Position numbers and translations under genes: made by a program. Shown piece after piece: positions 7,419 through 13,845 of a stretch of DNA of 21,840 bases; positions within the stretch are counted from its first letter, which is position 1; each line of letters begins with the position of its first letter. The DNA comes from a virus. The notes under the pieces are model-generated. The model saw nothing but the letters and a program-made list of their open reading frames with translations. It was not told the DNA's origin and made no database searches. Where the stretch lies: IMG/VR virus record IMGVR_UViG_3300025012_000842, positions 1 through 21,840 of that record. One strand, written 5' to 3'.

Positions 7419-8483
7419 ATGCCTAGCAATTTGAGAATATTCGACCATTTTTCCAAACCTTTGTGTTTTCTAGAAGCACCAACGACGCCACGCTCATGGC
7501 TCCTGAACAGCTTCGGCAAGGCGGAGTTTTCCGTAGGCTTGCCATATCTCAAGGACAAGTTCACGCCAAAAGAAGAAACGGTCATGCAATACGGTAACCT
7601 TGTATTCGTGGAACATATCCCGTCCAAGGACGCGGCGGGAACAGCAAACGGGAAATTACCGGACTGGACGGGTATCATCCTGCCTGATAGGAATTGGCCT
7701 GACAAGATTCTGAACGCAACCGCATACAGCGCGGAAGCGATATTAACCTTTCGCCCCATGCCGCTGACCAAGATAAGCGGCACACCAGGGAGCATGTTCA
7801 AGCAGATGCTGGACATGGCACACACGATTACAGACGATATTGTCATTCAGCCGGGAGTTATTGAGGACATCCCCGAAACGTTCGGGGATAGCCTCGCCAC
7901 GTCCGCCTATGACCACATCAAAAAATTATGTGCCAATTCCGGCATGGATTGGGACGTGACCGGGCAGATAGATGGGCGCGGCAATCTGCAACTATACGCC
8001 AACCTGTACAGGCGCAAGGGCGCGGTCACGCGCCTGGAACTGACAAGAGACAATGTCGAGGGCAGCGGGCCTCTCCTGACGGAACAGGGAACACCATATA
8101 ACGTCATCTACGGATATTCCCAGGCATCCACGAAAGAGAGCCGTTATTTCGCAAAGGGGGTCAATCAGGCATCAGTGGATAAATATGGGGTGCTGGCGAC
8201 CAATATCGTTTTCTCCGGCATCACGGATCAAACATCCCTTACCAACGCCGCGCAGACAGCGGCGGATAACTCGCCGCCGCGCATGAAACTTCATCGCGTC
8301 GCGCTGGATATTGGCAAGACTTTTGACAGTTTGGCGGCGGGCAATACCATCACCGTGCGAGATAATACAGTTGGTTTCAAGCCCGGCGGGGGCTTCGGGT
8401 TTAGCGCAGCCGCGCGGATATTATCACTGGATTACAACGACCTGACAATAGGCAAAGCACCGCTTAATTTGGAGATCATCTAA
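7419..8483 (+). CDS. Tail-associated (Tal/hub-like) protein
   Basis: A 354-aa protein. Its N-terminal part (LRIFDHFSKPLCFLEAPTTPRSWLLNSFGKAEFSVG) and following NLVFVEHIP and DWTGIILP segments fit the gp27-like hub fold of siphovirus tail tips. Later parts (GDSLATSAYDHIKKLCANSGMDWDVTGQIDGRGNLQLYANLYRRKG) match the Gp37/Tal-like proteins that follow Dit in many phages. No peptidase or lysozyme motif is visible. It is separated from the Dit gene by the 249-bp insertion carrying an opposing gene and has no clear Shine-Dalgarno, so its normal translational coupling may have been disturbed. Its stop and the next start share TAATG. Confidence 0.6.
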   Translation: MPSNLRIFDHFSKPLCFLEAPTTPRSWLLNSFGKAEFSVGLPYLKDKFTPKEETVMQYGNLVFVEHIPSKDAAGTANGKLPDWTGIILPDRNWPDKILNATAYSAEAILTFRPMPLTKISGTPGSMFKQMLDMAHTITDDIVIQPGVIEDIPETFGDSLATSAYDHIKKLCANSGMDWDVTGQIDGRGNLQLYANLYRRKGAVTRLELTRDNVEGSGPLLTEQGTPYNVIYGYSQASTKESRYFAKGVNQASVDKYGVLATNIVFSGITDQTSLTNAAQTAADNSPPRMKLHRVALDIGKTFDSLAAGNTITVRDNTVGFKPGGGFGFSAAARILSLDYNDLTIGKAPLNLEII

Positions 8484-9322
8484 TGGCAATCGTGAATGAG
8501 AGCGGCGGCGGCGGTTCTTCCACAGATACGGGCGTCTGCGCCATCTCGCCATCTGATTTAGTCGGTTACACGGGCAACGCCCTTAACCGTATCAAGGACT
8601 TGGAACAGAGGGTCGCGGAATTGGAAGCGGCGATTGTCCAGGTGAACCAACTCTCGGATTTGTCCCAGCAGGTCGGCTGGGTGGGCAACGTCATCTATAT
8701 GGGAGTAGAGGGCTGGACACAGACCGAATACGGGACGCTGATACCGCCTCCCGGCGTGAGTTTCTCGTCGCTCGGCTTCACGCTCTCAGACGGCAATACC
8801 TACCCGTTCGTCGTGATGGACGAAAACGGCGTGTTGCAATATGGATTTACCAATACCGGGGAACTGGCCGGGGCAATGGGAACCGCAGTAGCAAAAGATA
8901 CACTGGTTTTATCGGCTGCATCCCAGACCCTGAATTCATTCAACCAGGCGATTAGCTGGAGCGCAATTCAATTCCAATCCGGGACTTCGATGAGTTGGAC
9001 TTCCGGCAGCACGGTCACACTGGCCGTACCAGGAACTTATGCAATTACTTATAGAACAGAAGCTACAACAGCATGGAACACGCCACCAACCGCCACAAAT
9101 GATCTATACATGCACTTTGCCACACAATTGGATAGTGGCGGTGTCAGTAATCCGCGCTTTCATTTTGTCAGATCAGGCACAGATTTCTTGCCTGAATTCA
9201 GGACGATCATTATCCATAAAACAGCAAGTCATACGACATCACTGACAGTTAATTTTAGAAATGCCGACGGCTCGGTTGACCTGACAAGCTCGCTTGCAAT
9301 CGTGCGGCTGGATACCAGATAA
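8483..9322 (+). CDS. Tail fibre / tip protein with coiled coil and jelly-roll-like C-terminus
   Basis: The 279-aa product begins with a Gly/Ser-rich linker, then a heptad-like helix (NRIKDLEQRVAELEAAIVQVNQL, about residues 36-58) that should trimerise. A beta-rich body follows (GNVIYMGVEGWTQTEYGTLIPPPG). The last about 130 residues (SWTSGSTVTLAVPGTYAITYRTEA) resemble the C1q/TNF-like beta sandwich found in receptor-binding tips. It is coupled to the upstream hub gene by TAATG. The role in host recognition is inferred from architecture and position. Confidence 0.6.
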   Translation: MAIVNESGGGGSSTDTGVCAISPSDLVGYTGNALNRIKDLEQRVAELEAAIVQVNQLSDLSQQVGWVGNVIYMGVEGWTQTEYGTLIPPPGVSFSSLGFTLSDGNTYPFVVMDENGVLQYGFTNTGELAGAMGTAVAKDTLVLSAASQTLNSFNQAISWSAIQFQSGTSMSWTSGSTVTLAVPGTYAITYRTEATTAWNTPPTATNDLYMHFATQLDSGGVSNPRFHFVRSGTDFLPEFRTIIIHKTASHTTSLTVNFRNADGSVDLTSSLAIVRLDTR

Positions 9323-9353
9323 CCCACCCGTTTAGAAAACTCATGGAGAACTT

Positions 9354-10076
9354 ATGCCATATAGAAACTTAGCTAGAGAATACTCAACTACCACAGGCAC
9401 AAGCGACTGTGTCCTTACCGGCGCGGTTCCCGGCTGCAATACCTGGGAACTGGCTGGGATCACAAACGGCGAAGTCGTGCGCTTTGGGATCATCACCTAC
9501 TCGACAACATCCAACCGCCCGACACACTCCGAGATAAGTTTGGGGGCATATAACACTGCAACAAATACAGTGGCACGCACAACGGTAGAATCATCAACAA
9601 ATGCCGGGGCAAAGATTGTATTGACGGGATTATCCGAAGTTTACATTTGTCCTAGCAGAAAGGACTTGCCGGTCTTTGCAGCCTATTACGGATCGACATT
9701 GGTGGTCAATGATACAGTGGATAATGCGCTGCTGGATGTAGATACCGAGTGGACAGACGAACACGGCCTAGCAACGCTGGCAAGCGACGTAATCACGATT
9801 AATTATCCATGCTGGGCGAGTATCTCCATGCACGTCACATTCGACGCGGCGTCGGCTTTCAATGGTTATGTCCATGTCGAGTGCAACCAATACGGGCAGG
9901 GAACCCGCAAAGGATACACGACCGCGATGGGCATCCTGGCAGATACAATTTTTCTTGGCCCGTTCCTGTTCAACGTTACAACAACGCAGGCGGTTAGTTT
10001 TCAATTCGACAACCACTTGGGCGCGAACGCGAACACGATTATCAATGACGTGCAGATAGAGGCGTGGCTGAAATGA
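9354..10076 (+). CDS. Tail fibre protein (phage fibre N-terminal module)
   Basis: A 240-aa protein behind a GGAG motif. The first about 100 residues (LAREYSTTTGTSDCVLTGAVPGCNTW ... GIITYSTTSNRPTHSEISLGAYNTATNTVARTTV) match a beta module repeatedly seen at the N-terminus of phage fibre and tip proteins. There it contacts the rest of the tail. The remainder is a second beta domain. Its stop overlaps the next gene start (ATGA at 10073-10076). It belongs to the host-range cluster 8483-10836. Confidence 0.6.
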   Translation: MPYRNLAREYSTTTGTSDCVLTGAVPGCNTWELAGITNGEVVRFGIITYSTTSNRPTHSEISLGAYNTATNTVARTTVESSTNAGAKIVLTGLSEVYICPSRKDLPVFAAYYGSTLVVNDTVDNALLDVDTEWTDEHGLATLASDVITINYPCWASISMHVTFDAASAFNGYVHVECNQYGQGTRKGYTTAMGILADTIFLGPFLFNVTTTQAVSFQFDNHLGANANTIINDVQIEAWLK

Positions 10077-10285
10077 TCGGCTTTGACGGGATCGGCTTCC
10101 ACGCCATAGGCGAGATGATTACCAATCTCTCCGCGCCGCTCACCTTTGAGCCGGTATCCCGCATCGTGGCCGGGGGCTGGTCCAACGGCAGACCGGCGGA
10201 AGTGGCGGTGCTGGGCGCTGAGTTGCTTTGGGATAATGATGATTTTATCGTCTATGACAGCGGCGATCATATCAACTGGTCATAG
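10073..10285 (+). CDS. Small tail-tip accessory protein
   Basis: A 70-aa protein starting at ATG 10073, coupled to the fibre gene by ATGA. An upstream in-frame GTG would add three residues but is less likely. The sequence (MIGFDGIGFHAIGEMITNLSAPLTFEPVSRIVAGGW ... DSGDHINWS) has no recognisable motif. It may be a chaperone or small structural partner of the adjacent fibres. Confidence 0.55.
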   Translation: MIGFDGIGFHAIGEMITNLSAPLTFEPVSRIVAGGWSNGRPAEVAVLGAELLWDNDDFIVYDSGDHINWS

Positions 10286-10293
10286 GAGATTAC

Positions 10294-10836
10294 ATGACAA
10301 ACAGATATATAAGCACCAACACAACCACAGGCGCGCCCTCAGGCGAAAAGACAACGCTGGTTGGAACGGAAGTATTCCCTATTTCGGGCAACCAAGTCGC
10401 GCTCGTGTCCTCCATCGCCACCTATACTCGCACCGTTGCGGGATGCTATGCAATCCCGGCGGGCTTCGCCTCCGTCAATCCTGCTGATGCAACGACTTAT
10501 TACTTCGGCGCGTTCCCGCATGTAGCGCTTGGGACAACCGCAGCCATACAGCGGCTTTACGTCATGCGCGCCGGGACGGTAGTCGCCTCTGATGTTTTTT
10601 TGGTTGCCACGACCGGGACGAGTGAGACAAGCACAATCTCATTCCGCCTGAATAATACGACCGATACAACCATCTCAAGCGCCGTGGCTTTGAACGCGTC
10701 GCCGTTCCACGTGCAAAACACGGCGCTCTCTATTGCGGTAGTGGCCGGGGATTATTTCGAGATCAAGTGGGTAACGCCGACCTGGGTGACAGATCCGACG
10801 AACGTGCTGGGCTGGGTGCAGGTGTTTGTAAGATAG
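10294..10836 (+). CDS. Terminal tail fibre / receptor-binding protein
   Basis: This 180-aa protein has a GGAG Shine-Dalgarno and ends the late operon. It is nearly all beta strand and rich in Thr, Ser and Ala. The second half (STISFRLNNTTDTTISSAVALNASPFHVQNTALSIAVVAGDYFEIKWV) looks like a compact beta-sandwich tip, similar in style to the 3' end of the 8483 gene. I infer a receptor-binding or decoration role from content and position. No enzymatic motif is seen. A hairpin follows the stop. Confidence 0.55.
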   Translation: MTNRYISTNTTTGAPSGEKTTLVGTEVFPISGNQVALVSSIATYTRTVAGCYAIPAGFASVNPADATTYYFGAFPHVALGTTAAIQRLYVMRAGTVVASDVFLVATTGTSETSTISFRLNNTTDTTISSAVALNASPFHVQNTALSIAVVAGDYFEIKWVTPTWVTDPTNVLGWVQVFVR

Positions 10837-10859
10837 CACTCCCCCATAAAAACAACACT

Positions 10860-10888
10860 CCCGCTTCGACTTGGGAAATGGAAGCGGG
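10860..10888 (-). terminator. Hairpin between convergent late operon and HNH gene
   Basis: CCCGCTTC (10860-10867) pairs perfectly with GAAGCGGG (10881-10888). On the minus strand a T-rich stretch follows about 6 bases later, so it best fits a terminator for leftward transcription. It may also stop the late operon from the other side. Nothing else recognisable lies between 10837 and 11037. Confidence 0.5.
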
Positions 10889-11037
10889 GGTTGCAGAAAC
10901 TAGCAAAGGGCGACGCTGGCGGCGATTTCTCTTTTAGTTTCCTGTCGGGCAGGGTTTCTCTGCTGTATTCGGGTGGCGGCGGTCTAAAGGAAGAGGCCAC
11001 TACCTCCTAAAGTGTAGCACTTTCGGCTACGCGTGTC

Positions 11038-11067
11038 AATCTAATTCAATAGGCATCGAATTAGATT
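11038..11067. promoter_or_regulatory. 10-bp perfect inverted repeat after the HNH stop codon
   Basis: AATCTAATTC (11038-11047) and GAATTAGATT (11058-11067) pair perfectly around a 10-base spacer. The repeat touches the stop codon of the HNH gene. There is no T-run on either strand. Its half-site AATCTAAT also forms the palindrome at 19442-19460, so it may be a protein-binding site rather than a terminator. Confidence 0.5.
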
Positions 11068-11555
11068 TAGGGGCGATAATCAATGTATTTCGTGCTTTTC
11101 TTGCAGTTACAAGAAAGACAAAGCGGCTGGGCGTTCTCAATAGTATTCCTACCCCCCATACTCAAGGGGAGTACGTGGTCAAGAGTTATTTCGACTTCAG
11201 GAGATCGTCTGCCACAACACAGACAGGTATTGTTATATTTTTCTTTCAGATCCTCCCATTCCTGATATATGATTTTCCCATTGTTGCCGTTGGCGCGAGC
11301 GCGGTAAGAATGGGAAAATATTGTCTGAATACGCGGAAATAACCCTACCACCCTCTTTTTTGGAAGATAACTGGCGTCTAGATAAACGGGAGGCGGTTTT
11401 GTTGTTTTTGTTTTAGGTGGTTTAGAAATACGCGCATCTCGTCCGCTGTAAACGCATGACCCTGGGTATCTACCTGGCTTGGGTTCTCTTTTGAATTCCG
11501 ATAATTTATGCTCTACCCCGCACCTTGGACAAAAGCGTGTTAAAATCTCTTCCAT
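11067..11555 (-). CDS. HNH endonuclease
   Basis: The 162-aa product starts behind an excellent GGAGG motif. It has an N-terminal CPRCG zinc knuckle and a basic Pro/Lys linker. The HNH core at residues about 118-158 reads CLCCG, TLDHVLPLSMGG, IENAQPLCLSCNCKKS. The DH pair, the Asn and the two Cys pairs expected for a beta-beta-alpha metal nuclease are all present. It is free-standing, leftward and flanked by its own promoter and an inverted repeat. It probably acts as a homing endonuclease that spreads the region between related phages. Unlike the HNH gene at 2276-2950, its frame is intact. Confidence 0.85.
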   Translation of the reverse strand: MEEILTRFCPRCGVEHKLSEFKREPKPGRYPGSCVYSGRDARISKPPKTKTTKPPPVYLDASYLPKKRVVGLFPRIQTIFSHSYRARANGNNGKIIYQEWEDLKEKYNNTCLCCGRRSPEVEITLDHVLPLSMGGRNTIENAQPLCLSCNCKKSTKYIDYRP

Positions 11556-11585
11556 CGAAGCACCTCCGTTGTGCTGAGATCACGC

Positions 11586-11611
11586 TCCCGGTGTTCCATC
11601 ACGCGGGAGCA
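11586..11611. other. Leader hairpin upstream of the HNH gene
   Basis: GCTCCCG and CGGGAGC pair across a spacer in the 5' leader of the HNH gene, between its -10 element and the Shine-Dalgarno. No T-run follows. It may shape the leader RNA and affect translation, but it is only a structural candidate. Confidence 0.35.
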
Positions 11612-11622
11612 CATTCGTTCTG

Positions 11623-11631
11623 ATTATAACA
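11623..11631 (-). promoter_or_regulatory. Extended -10 promoter for the HNH gene at 11555
   Basis: The minus strand reads TGTTATAAT, a consensus extended -10. It lies just past the terminator of the cassette array. The leader to the ATG is about 60 bases. The -35 position holds C-rich terminator sequence and no -35 element. Confidence 0.55.
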
Positions 11632-11634
11632 CAA

Positions 11635-11653
11635 AGCCCCCTAAGTGGGGGCT
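11635..11653 (-). terminator. Terminator at the distal end of the cassette array
   Basis: On the minus strand AGCCCCC pairs with GGGGGCT around an ACTTA loop and is followed by TTGTGTTAT. The hairpin sits immediately after the last attC R' core (11660-11666). It would close the long leftward operon before the HNH promoter. Confidence 0.6.
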
Positions 11654-11659
11654 ATTGGA

Positions 11660-11783
11660 GCCCAACGGACTTGCGTTAGCGGCGGCGGGTTGTTCCACGC
11701 ATTACTGAATGCAGTTCACCATTTTCAGAAACACCAACATTTTCGCGGACGTCATCAGTCGTCCGCTGCACGCCGTGTTGGGC
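11660..11783 (-). repeat. attC-like site 15 (last in array)
   Basis: On the minus strand the R'' core is GCCCAAC (11783-11777) and the R' core GTTGGGC (11666-11660). The inner arms pair as GCGT/ACGC and AGCGG/CCGCT with one extra base on the R'' side. The loop is about 70 bases and carries the end of the cassette 15 gene. Confidence 0.8.
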
Positions 11784-11897
11784 GGCGCACACAGGGCAAC
11801 TTTCTGGATATTCGTGACGGCTACAAACAATATGCCTACATATTTTGTAAGTTGCAAAACTATAACATGCTTTTCCGCAAGCATCACAAATTTTCAT
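11676..11897 (-). CDS. Cassette 15: Cys-rich small protein
   Basis: A 73-aa protein with a GTGAGGA Shine-Dalgarno. The first 40 residues are packed with zinc-ligand candidates: MKICDACGKACYSF, then CRHIVCSRHEYPESCPVCAAQH. Two to three Cys/His pairs could bind two zinc ions in a RING-like or B-box-like fold. The C-terminal third (TTDDVRENVGVSENGELHSVMRGTTRRR) is encoded inside attC site 15 and stops at the TAA of its L' arm. I do not recognise the family. It is the last cassette in the leftward operon. Confidence 0.65.
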   Translation of the reverse strand: MKICDACGKACYSFATYKICRHIVCSRHEYPESCPVCAAQHGVQRTTDDVRENVGVSENGELHSVMRGTTRRR

Positions 11898-11924
11898 GCT
11901 TCCTCACTTCCTGGCGGAGCGTCC

Positions 11925-12036
11925 GCCCAACGGGGCGCGTGAGCCGCCACTAATTACCAATTGGACAAAGTGCATTATGACCACCAACAGCGTGACCGCA
12001 CTTAGGACAAACAGTCGGCTCCACGCCGTGTTGGGC
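11925..12036 (-). repeat. attC-like site 14
   Basis: R'' GCCCAAC (12036-12030) and R' GTTGGGC (11931-11925) on the minus strand. GCGTGGAGCCG pairs with CGGCTCACGC, leaving a single extra G on the R'' arm. This is the classical extrahelical base of attC. Confidence 0.85.
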
Positions 12037-12138
12037 GGTTTGCTTTGATGGCAGCAAAACAATTGGAAGATCATTACTTCTTTGCTCGGTCACAGAGCCA
12101 TCCCTGTGAATTACTACTTGTTTTTTCTCGTCTGACAT
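11950..12138 (-). CDS. Cassette 14: small protein with a C-terminal zinc ribbon half
   Basis: A 62-aa protein with an AAAGGA Shine-Dalgarno. The N-terminal part (MSDEKKQVVIHRDGSVTEQR) is charged. The C-terminus (PTVCPKCGHAVGGHNALCPIGN) holds a CPxCG knuckle with further His and Cys. That C-terminal part is encoded within attC site 14, and the TAG stop lies in the loop. The same phrase type (VEPTCPNCG...H...C) ends the cassette 10 protein. Function unknown; probably a zinc-bound regulator or structural small protein. Confidence 0.65.
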   Translation of the reverse strand: MSDEKKQVVIHRDGSVTEQRSNDLPIVLLPSKQTAQHGVEPTVCPKCGHAVGGHNALCPIGN

Positions 12139-12167
12139 TTTATTTTCCTTTCAAAGTCGGGTAGTCC

Positions 12168-12297
12168 GCCCAACGGACTTGGGTTAGACGCTTGGCGTTT
12201 CACGCGCAAGCGATTCATTGAGCAATGCAATATCTTCGGCGGAGACACCGCAGAACGGGCAACCAGTAGCCAAGTCGCCTGCACGCATTTGTTGGGC
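12168..12297 (-). repeat. attC-like site 13
   Basis: R'' GCCCAAC (12297-12291) and R' GTTGGGC (12174-12168) on the minus strand. GCCAAG and CTTGGC form the inner stem. The L' arm has GTCTAACCC in place of the usual CTAACGC. The loop encodes the end of the cassette 13 protein. Confidence 0.75.
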
Positions 12298-12408
12298 GGC
12301 GATATAGTTTGGGGAATGATTACAATCGCAGATACCGCCGTCAATTTTACGATGACATCCCCCACTATCATGCTCGTCTATCGAATGTTTGCAATATTGA
12401 CAATTCAT
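12184..12408 (-). CDS. Cassette 13: small multi-zinc protein
   Basis: A 74-aa protein from ATG 12408; an upstream in-frame ATG at 12441 would start inside the preceding attC and is less likely. MNCQYCKHSIDEHDSGGCHRKIDGGICDCNHSPNY carries CxxC, H, C/H and CxC ligands. A second CPFC knuckle (GCPFCGVSAEDIALLNES) lies in the part encoded by attC site 13. The stop is the TAA of the L' arm. The CxxC-x-H-x-C-x-C-x-CxH pattern resembles small phage zinc proteins; function unknown. Confidence 0.65.
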   Translation of the reverse strand: MNCQYCKHSIDEHDSGGCHRKIDGGICDCNHSPNYIAAQQMRAGDLATGCPFCGVSAEDIALLNESLARETPSV

Positions 12409-12435
12409 TTCAAAATCTTTCTGTTGAGCTAGTCC

Positions 12436-12529
12436 GCCCAACGGTTTGCGTTAGTGGCTTTGGCGGCGATATAGAGCCACAAAAAATTTGCCACACAGTA
12501 GCCAAAGTCCACTGCACGCGATGTTCGGC
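12436..12529 (-). repeat. attC-like site 12
   Basis: R'' GCCGAAC (12529-12523) and R' GTTGGGC (12442-12436) on the minus strand. Arms pair as CTTTGGC/GCCAAAG, then AGTGG/CCACT, then GCGT/ACGC, with extra bases only on the R'' side. This is one of the cleanest attC folds here, but no gene precedes it. Confidence 0.85.
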
Positions 12530-12563
12530 TGGCAAGCCGTCCCTGTGCAAGCCCGTGTTAGCC
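12530..12563 (-). repeat. Orphan attC half-site (R''-L'' of site 11)
   Basis: The minus strand begins GGCTAAC (12563-12557), then GGCTTGCACAGG, as in the R''-L'' half of other sites. It is followed at once by the R'' of site 12 with no L', no R' and no gene between. It looks like the remnant of cassette 11's attC fused to site 12 by deletion. Confidence 0.5.
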
Positions 12564-12565
12564 CG

Positions 12566-12778
12566 CTACTCGGAATGGAATTTCAACTTATCGAACCACC
12601 GAGACGGCTCGAAGCGACCAACGATTTTCTTAGCCTTCTCGATTACGCCAGGCGCAGGATCATCATCCAAGAACCAGAGTGTGTATTCCCACGGATCACC
12701 CTTCTTTGCCTTATGGACTTCGACCTGACCTGCGCCGAACTCATTAGCAAGAGCCTGATTCGCTTTTGTATAGTTCAT
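12566..12778 (-). CDS. Cassette 11: small cysteine-free protein
   Basis: A 70-aa protein with an AAAGGAT Shine-Dalgarno. MNYTKANQALANEFGAGQ, then EVHKAKKGDPWEYTLWFLDDDPAPGVIEKAKKIVGRFE suggests a compact alpha/beta protein. No Cys pairs are present, unlike many neighbours. The stop lies 3 bases before the orphan R'' core, so the gene ends outside the attC. Family unknown. Confidence 0.65.
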   Translation of the reverse strand: MNYTKANQALANEFGAGQVEVHKAKKGDPWEYTLWFLDDDPAPGVIEKAKKIVGRFEPSRWFDKLKFHSE

Positions 12779-12789
12779 AACCTATCCTT

Positions 12790-13002
12790 TCAAGAGCGGG
12801 CTACTTTGCAGTCGGCGGTAGGGTGATAATGCAATGGTTCGCCGCAGTTTGGACAAGTCGGCTCCACGCTTTTGTTAGCTGGTTGCATTTCAGGCAAACC
12901 AAGCCCCATGAGTTTGATACACGGCAGGCAAAGTTCATTCCATGCCGAATAATGAGTTGGATACACCTTTACTTTTTTACCACAACGATCACATTTTTCC
13001 AT
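12790..13002 (-). CDS. Cassette 10: small double zinc-knuckle protein
   Basis: A 70-aa protein with an AGAAGG Shine-Dalgarno. The first half (MEKCDRCGKKVKVYPTHYSAWNELCLPCIKLMG) has CxxC plus CxxC, a complete four-Cys zinc ribbon. The second half (VEPTCPNCGEPLHYHPTADCKVARS) has CPNCG, H, H and C ligands and is encoded inside attC site 10. The stop falls just past the degenerate R' core. It is likely a zinc-binding nucleic-acid or protein adaptor; family unknown. Confidence 0.65.
   Translation of the reverse strand: MEKCDRCGKKVKVYPTHYSAWNELCLPCIKLMGLGLPEMQPANKSVEPTCPNCGEPLHYHPTADCKVARS
12798..12880 (-). repeat. attC-like site 10 (degenerate R' side)
   Basis: R'' is AGCTAAC (12880-12874) and matches exactly the core GTTAGCT at the 5' edge of its cassette. 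R' reads GTAGCCC (12804-12798), one T short of GTTAGCCC. The L'' arm (GCGTGGAGCCGAC) has no good partner, so this site is decayed. Confidence 0.55.
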
Positions 13003-13026
13003 GATTACCTTCTTTCTTGAAGAGCC

Positions 13027-13145
13027 AGCTAACGATTAGTTGCTCGGCGGGTCATCGAACACAATACGACCTTTTGCAATCACTTTTGGTTGCAGGTTGA
13101 AAACTTCGGGAATCTCCGCCGAGTCAACTGCACCCGTAGTTGGGC
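13027..13145 (-). repeat. attC-like site 9
   Basis: R'' GCCCAAC (13145-13139) and R' GTTAGCT (13033-13027) on the minus strand. The arms pair perfectly as CTCGGCGG/CCGCCGAG and AGTTG/CAACT with one extra base. The two cores of this site do not match each other but match those of the flanking cassettes. Confidence 0.8.
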
Positions 13146-13299
13146 GGCTCAATCTCCAAACCTCCAACGCCAAGTCTCCAGCAATTTGATGATATTTACG
13201 GACAAGAGTTGCAATTTCTTCGCGCAACTCATTATAGTTAGGATTGTCACAGCAGAATTCCGCAACAGTGTCGATCTCTTTTTCTAAATCAACGTTCAT
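13036..13299 (-). CDS. Cassette 9: small helical protein
   Basis: An 87-aa protein with a perfect AAGGAG Shine-Dalgarno 5 bases before ATG. MNVDLEKEIDTVAEFCCDNPNYNELREEIATLVRKYHQIAGDLALEVWRLS is amphipathic helical. The last 35 residues (TTGAVDSAEIPEVF ... IVFDDPPSN) come from within attC site 9 and stop at a TAA in its L' arm. The N-terminal part may be a helical bundle or dimerisation segment. Family unknown. Confidence 0.65.
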   Translation of the reverse strand: MNVDLEKEIDTVAEFCCDNPNYNELREEIATLVRKYHQIAGDLALEVWRLSRPTTGAVDSAEIPEVFNLQPKVIAKGRIVFDDPPSN

Positions 13300-13320
13300 T
13301 TCTACTCCTTACAGCGCACT

Positions 13321-13437
13321 GTCCAATGGTCTTGCATTACTGGCTGGCGATTTATACATCCAACCACGCTCGGCAAGACCACACAAATTCACCAATACGA
13401 TAATTAGCCCACGCCCAAAGCCCACGCTTTGTTGGGC
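13321..13437 (-). repeat. attC-like site 8 (degenerate)
   Basis: R'' GCCCAAC (13437-13431) is intact. R' reads ATTGGAC (13327-13321). L'' (GCGTGGGC) and L' (CAGTAATGC) pair poorly. It keeps the position and size of a site but has probably lost activity. Confidence 0.55.
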
Positions 13438-13552
13438 GGAATTTACGGCATTTGCAGGTTTGACGCACGCAAGCACCATCATAAGTATCATCAGACAAGT
13501 GCGTACCATGAAACCTTTGGGGGTGATTGCATTCACAAAAACTTTCTTTCAC
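13352..13552 (-). CDS. Cassette 8: CxC-H...C-CxC zinc protein
   Basis: A 66-aa protein from GTG 13552 with AAGGT just upstream. The head VKESFCECNHPQRFHGTHLSDDTYDGACVRQTCKCRKFRP has the pattern CxCxHx(4)H...C...CxC. This is a recurring small phage/plasmid zinc fold in my reading. The tail (GLWAWANYRIGEFVWSCRAWLDV) is aromatic-rich and encoded by attC site 8. An overlapping frame with a signal-peptide look (13309-13536) is judged a shadow. Confidence 0.65.
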   Translation of the reverse strand: MKESFCECNHPQRFHGTHLSDDTYDGACVRQTCKCRKFRPTKRGLWAWANYRIGEFVWSCRAWLDV

Positions 13553-13572
13553 GTTTACCTTGCAGGGCTTCC

Positions 13573-13703
13573 GCCCAAGGCTTGCGTTAGCGGCTGGTTG
13601 CGGGATTGCAAACCGAACAGTTGATAGCGATACCATCGGCGCGGATGATACCTTTATCGCCACACGCCCAGCAACCAGTCGGCTGTGCAAGCGGTTGTTG
13701 GGC
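13573..13703 (-). repeat. attC-like site 7
   Basis: R'' GCCCAAC (13703-13697) and R' CTTGGGC (13579-13573) on the minus strand. The inner stem CTGGTTGC/GCAACCAG is perfect and AGC/GCT extends it. Only the first base of R' departs from GTTRRRY. Confidence 0.75.
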
Positions 13704-13820
13704 GGCTTGTCTATCTAGCCAACTTGCAAAATCAAACCTTGCAAAATGATCGTTTACCTTAATTTTTCTTCCTGCTAGTCTCAATTCTTCCTCGTAATCA
13801 TTCATGAGTTTTAGATACAT
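13587..13820 (-). CDS. Cassette 7: small protein whose zinc ribbon lies in the attC loop
   Basis: A 77-aa protein with an AGGAAAGG Shine-Dalgarno. The first half (MYLKLMNDYEEELRLAGRKIKVNDHFARFDFASWLDRQAAQQP) is helical. The second half (GCWACGDKGIIRADGIAINCSVCNPATSR) is a four-Cys CxxC...CxxC zinc ribbon encoded wholly within attC site 7. It ends at the TAA of the L' arm. The recombination site therefore doubles as coding sequence for the metal-binding domain. Family unknown. Confidence 0.65.
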   Translation of the reverse strand: MYLKLMNDYEEELRLAGRKIKVNDHFARFDFASWLDRQAAQQPLAQPTGCWACGDKGIIRADGIAINCSVCNPATSR

Positions 13821-13845
13821 ATTTTACCTTTCCTAACTAAGTCCG

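Noticed and set aside
10752-11000. 82-aa minus frame after the last fibre gene
   Set aside because: It overlaps the fibre gene and a terminator hairpin, has low-complexity Pro/Ser content and no Shine-Dalgarno.
13309-13536. 75-aa minus frame with a signal-peptide look
   Set aside because: It overlaps cassette 8 in another frame. Cassette 8 has the recognisable CxC-H-C-CxC zinc pattern and a suitable GTG start.
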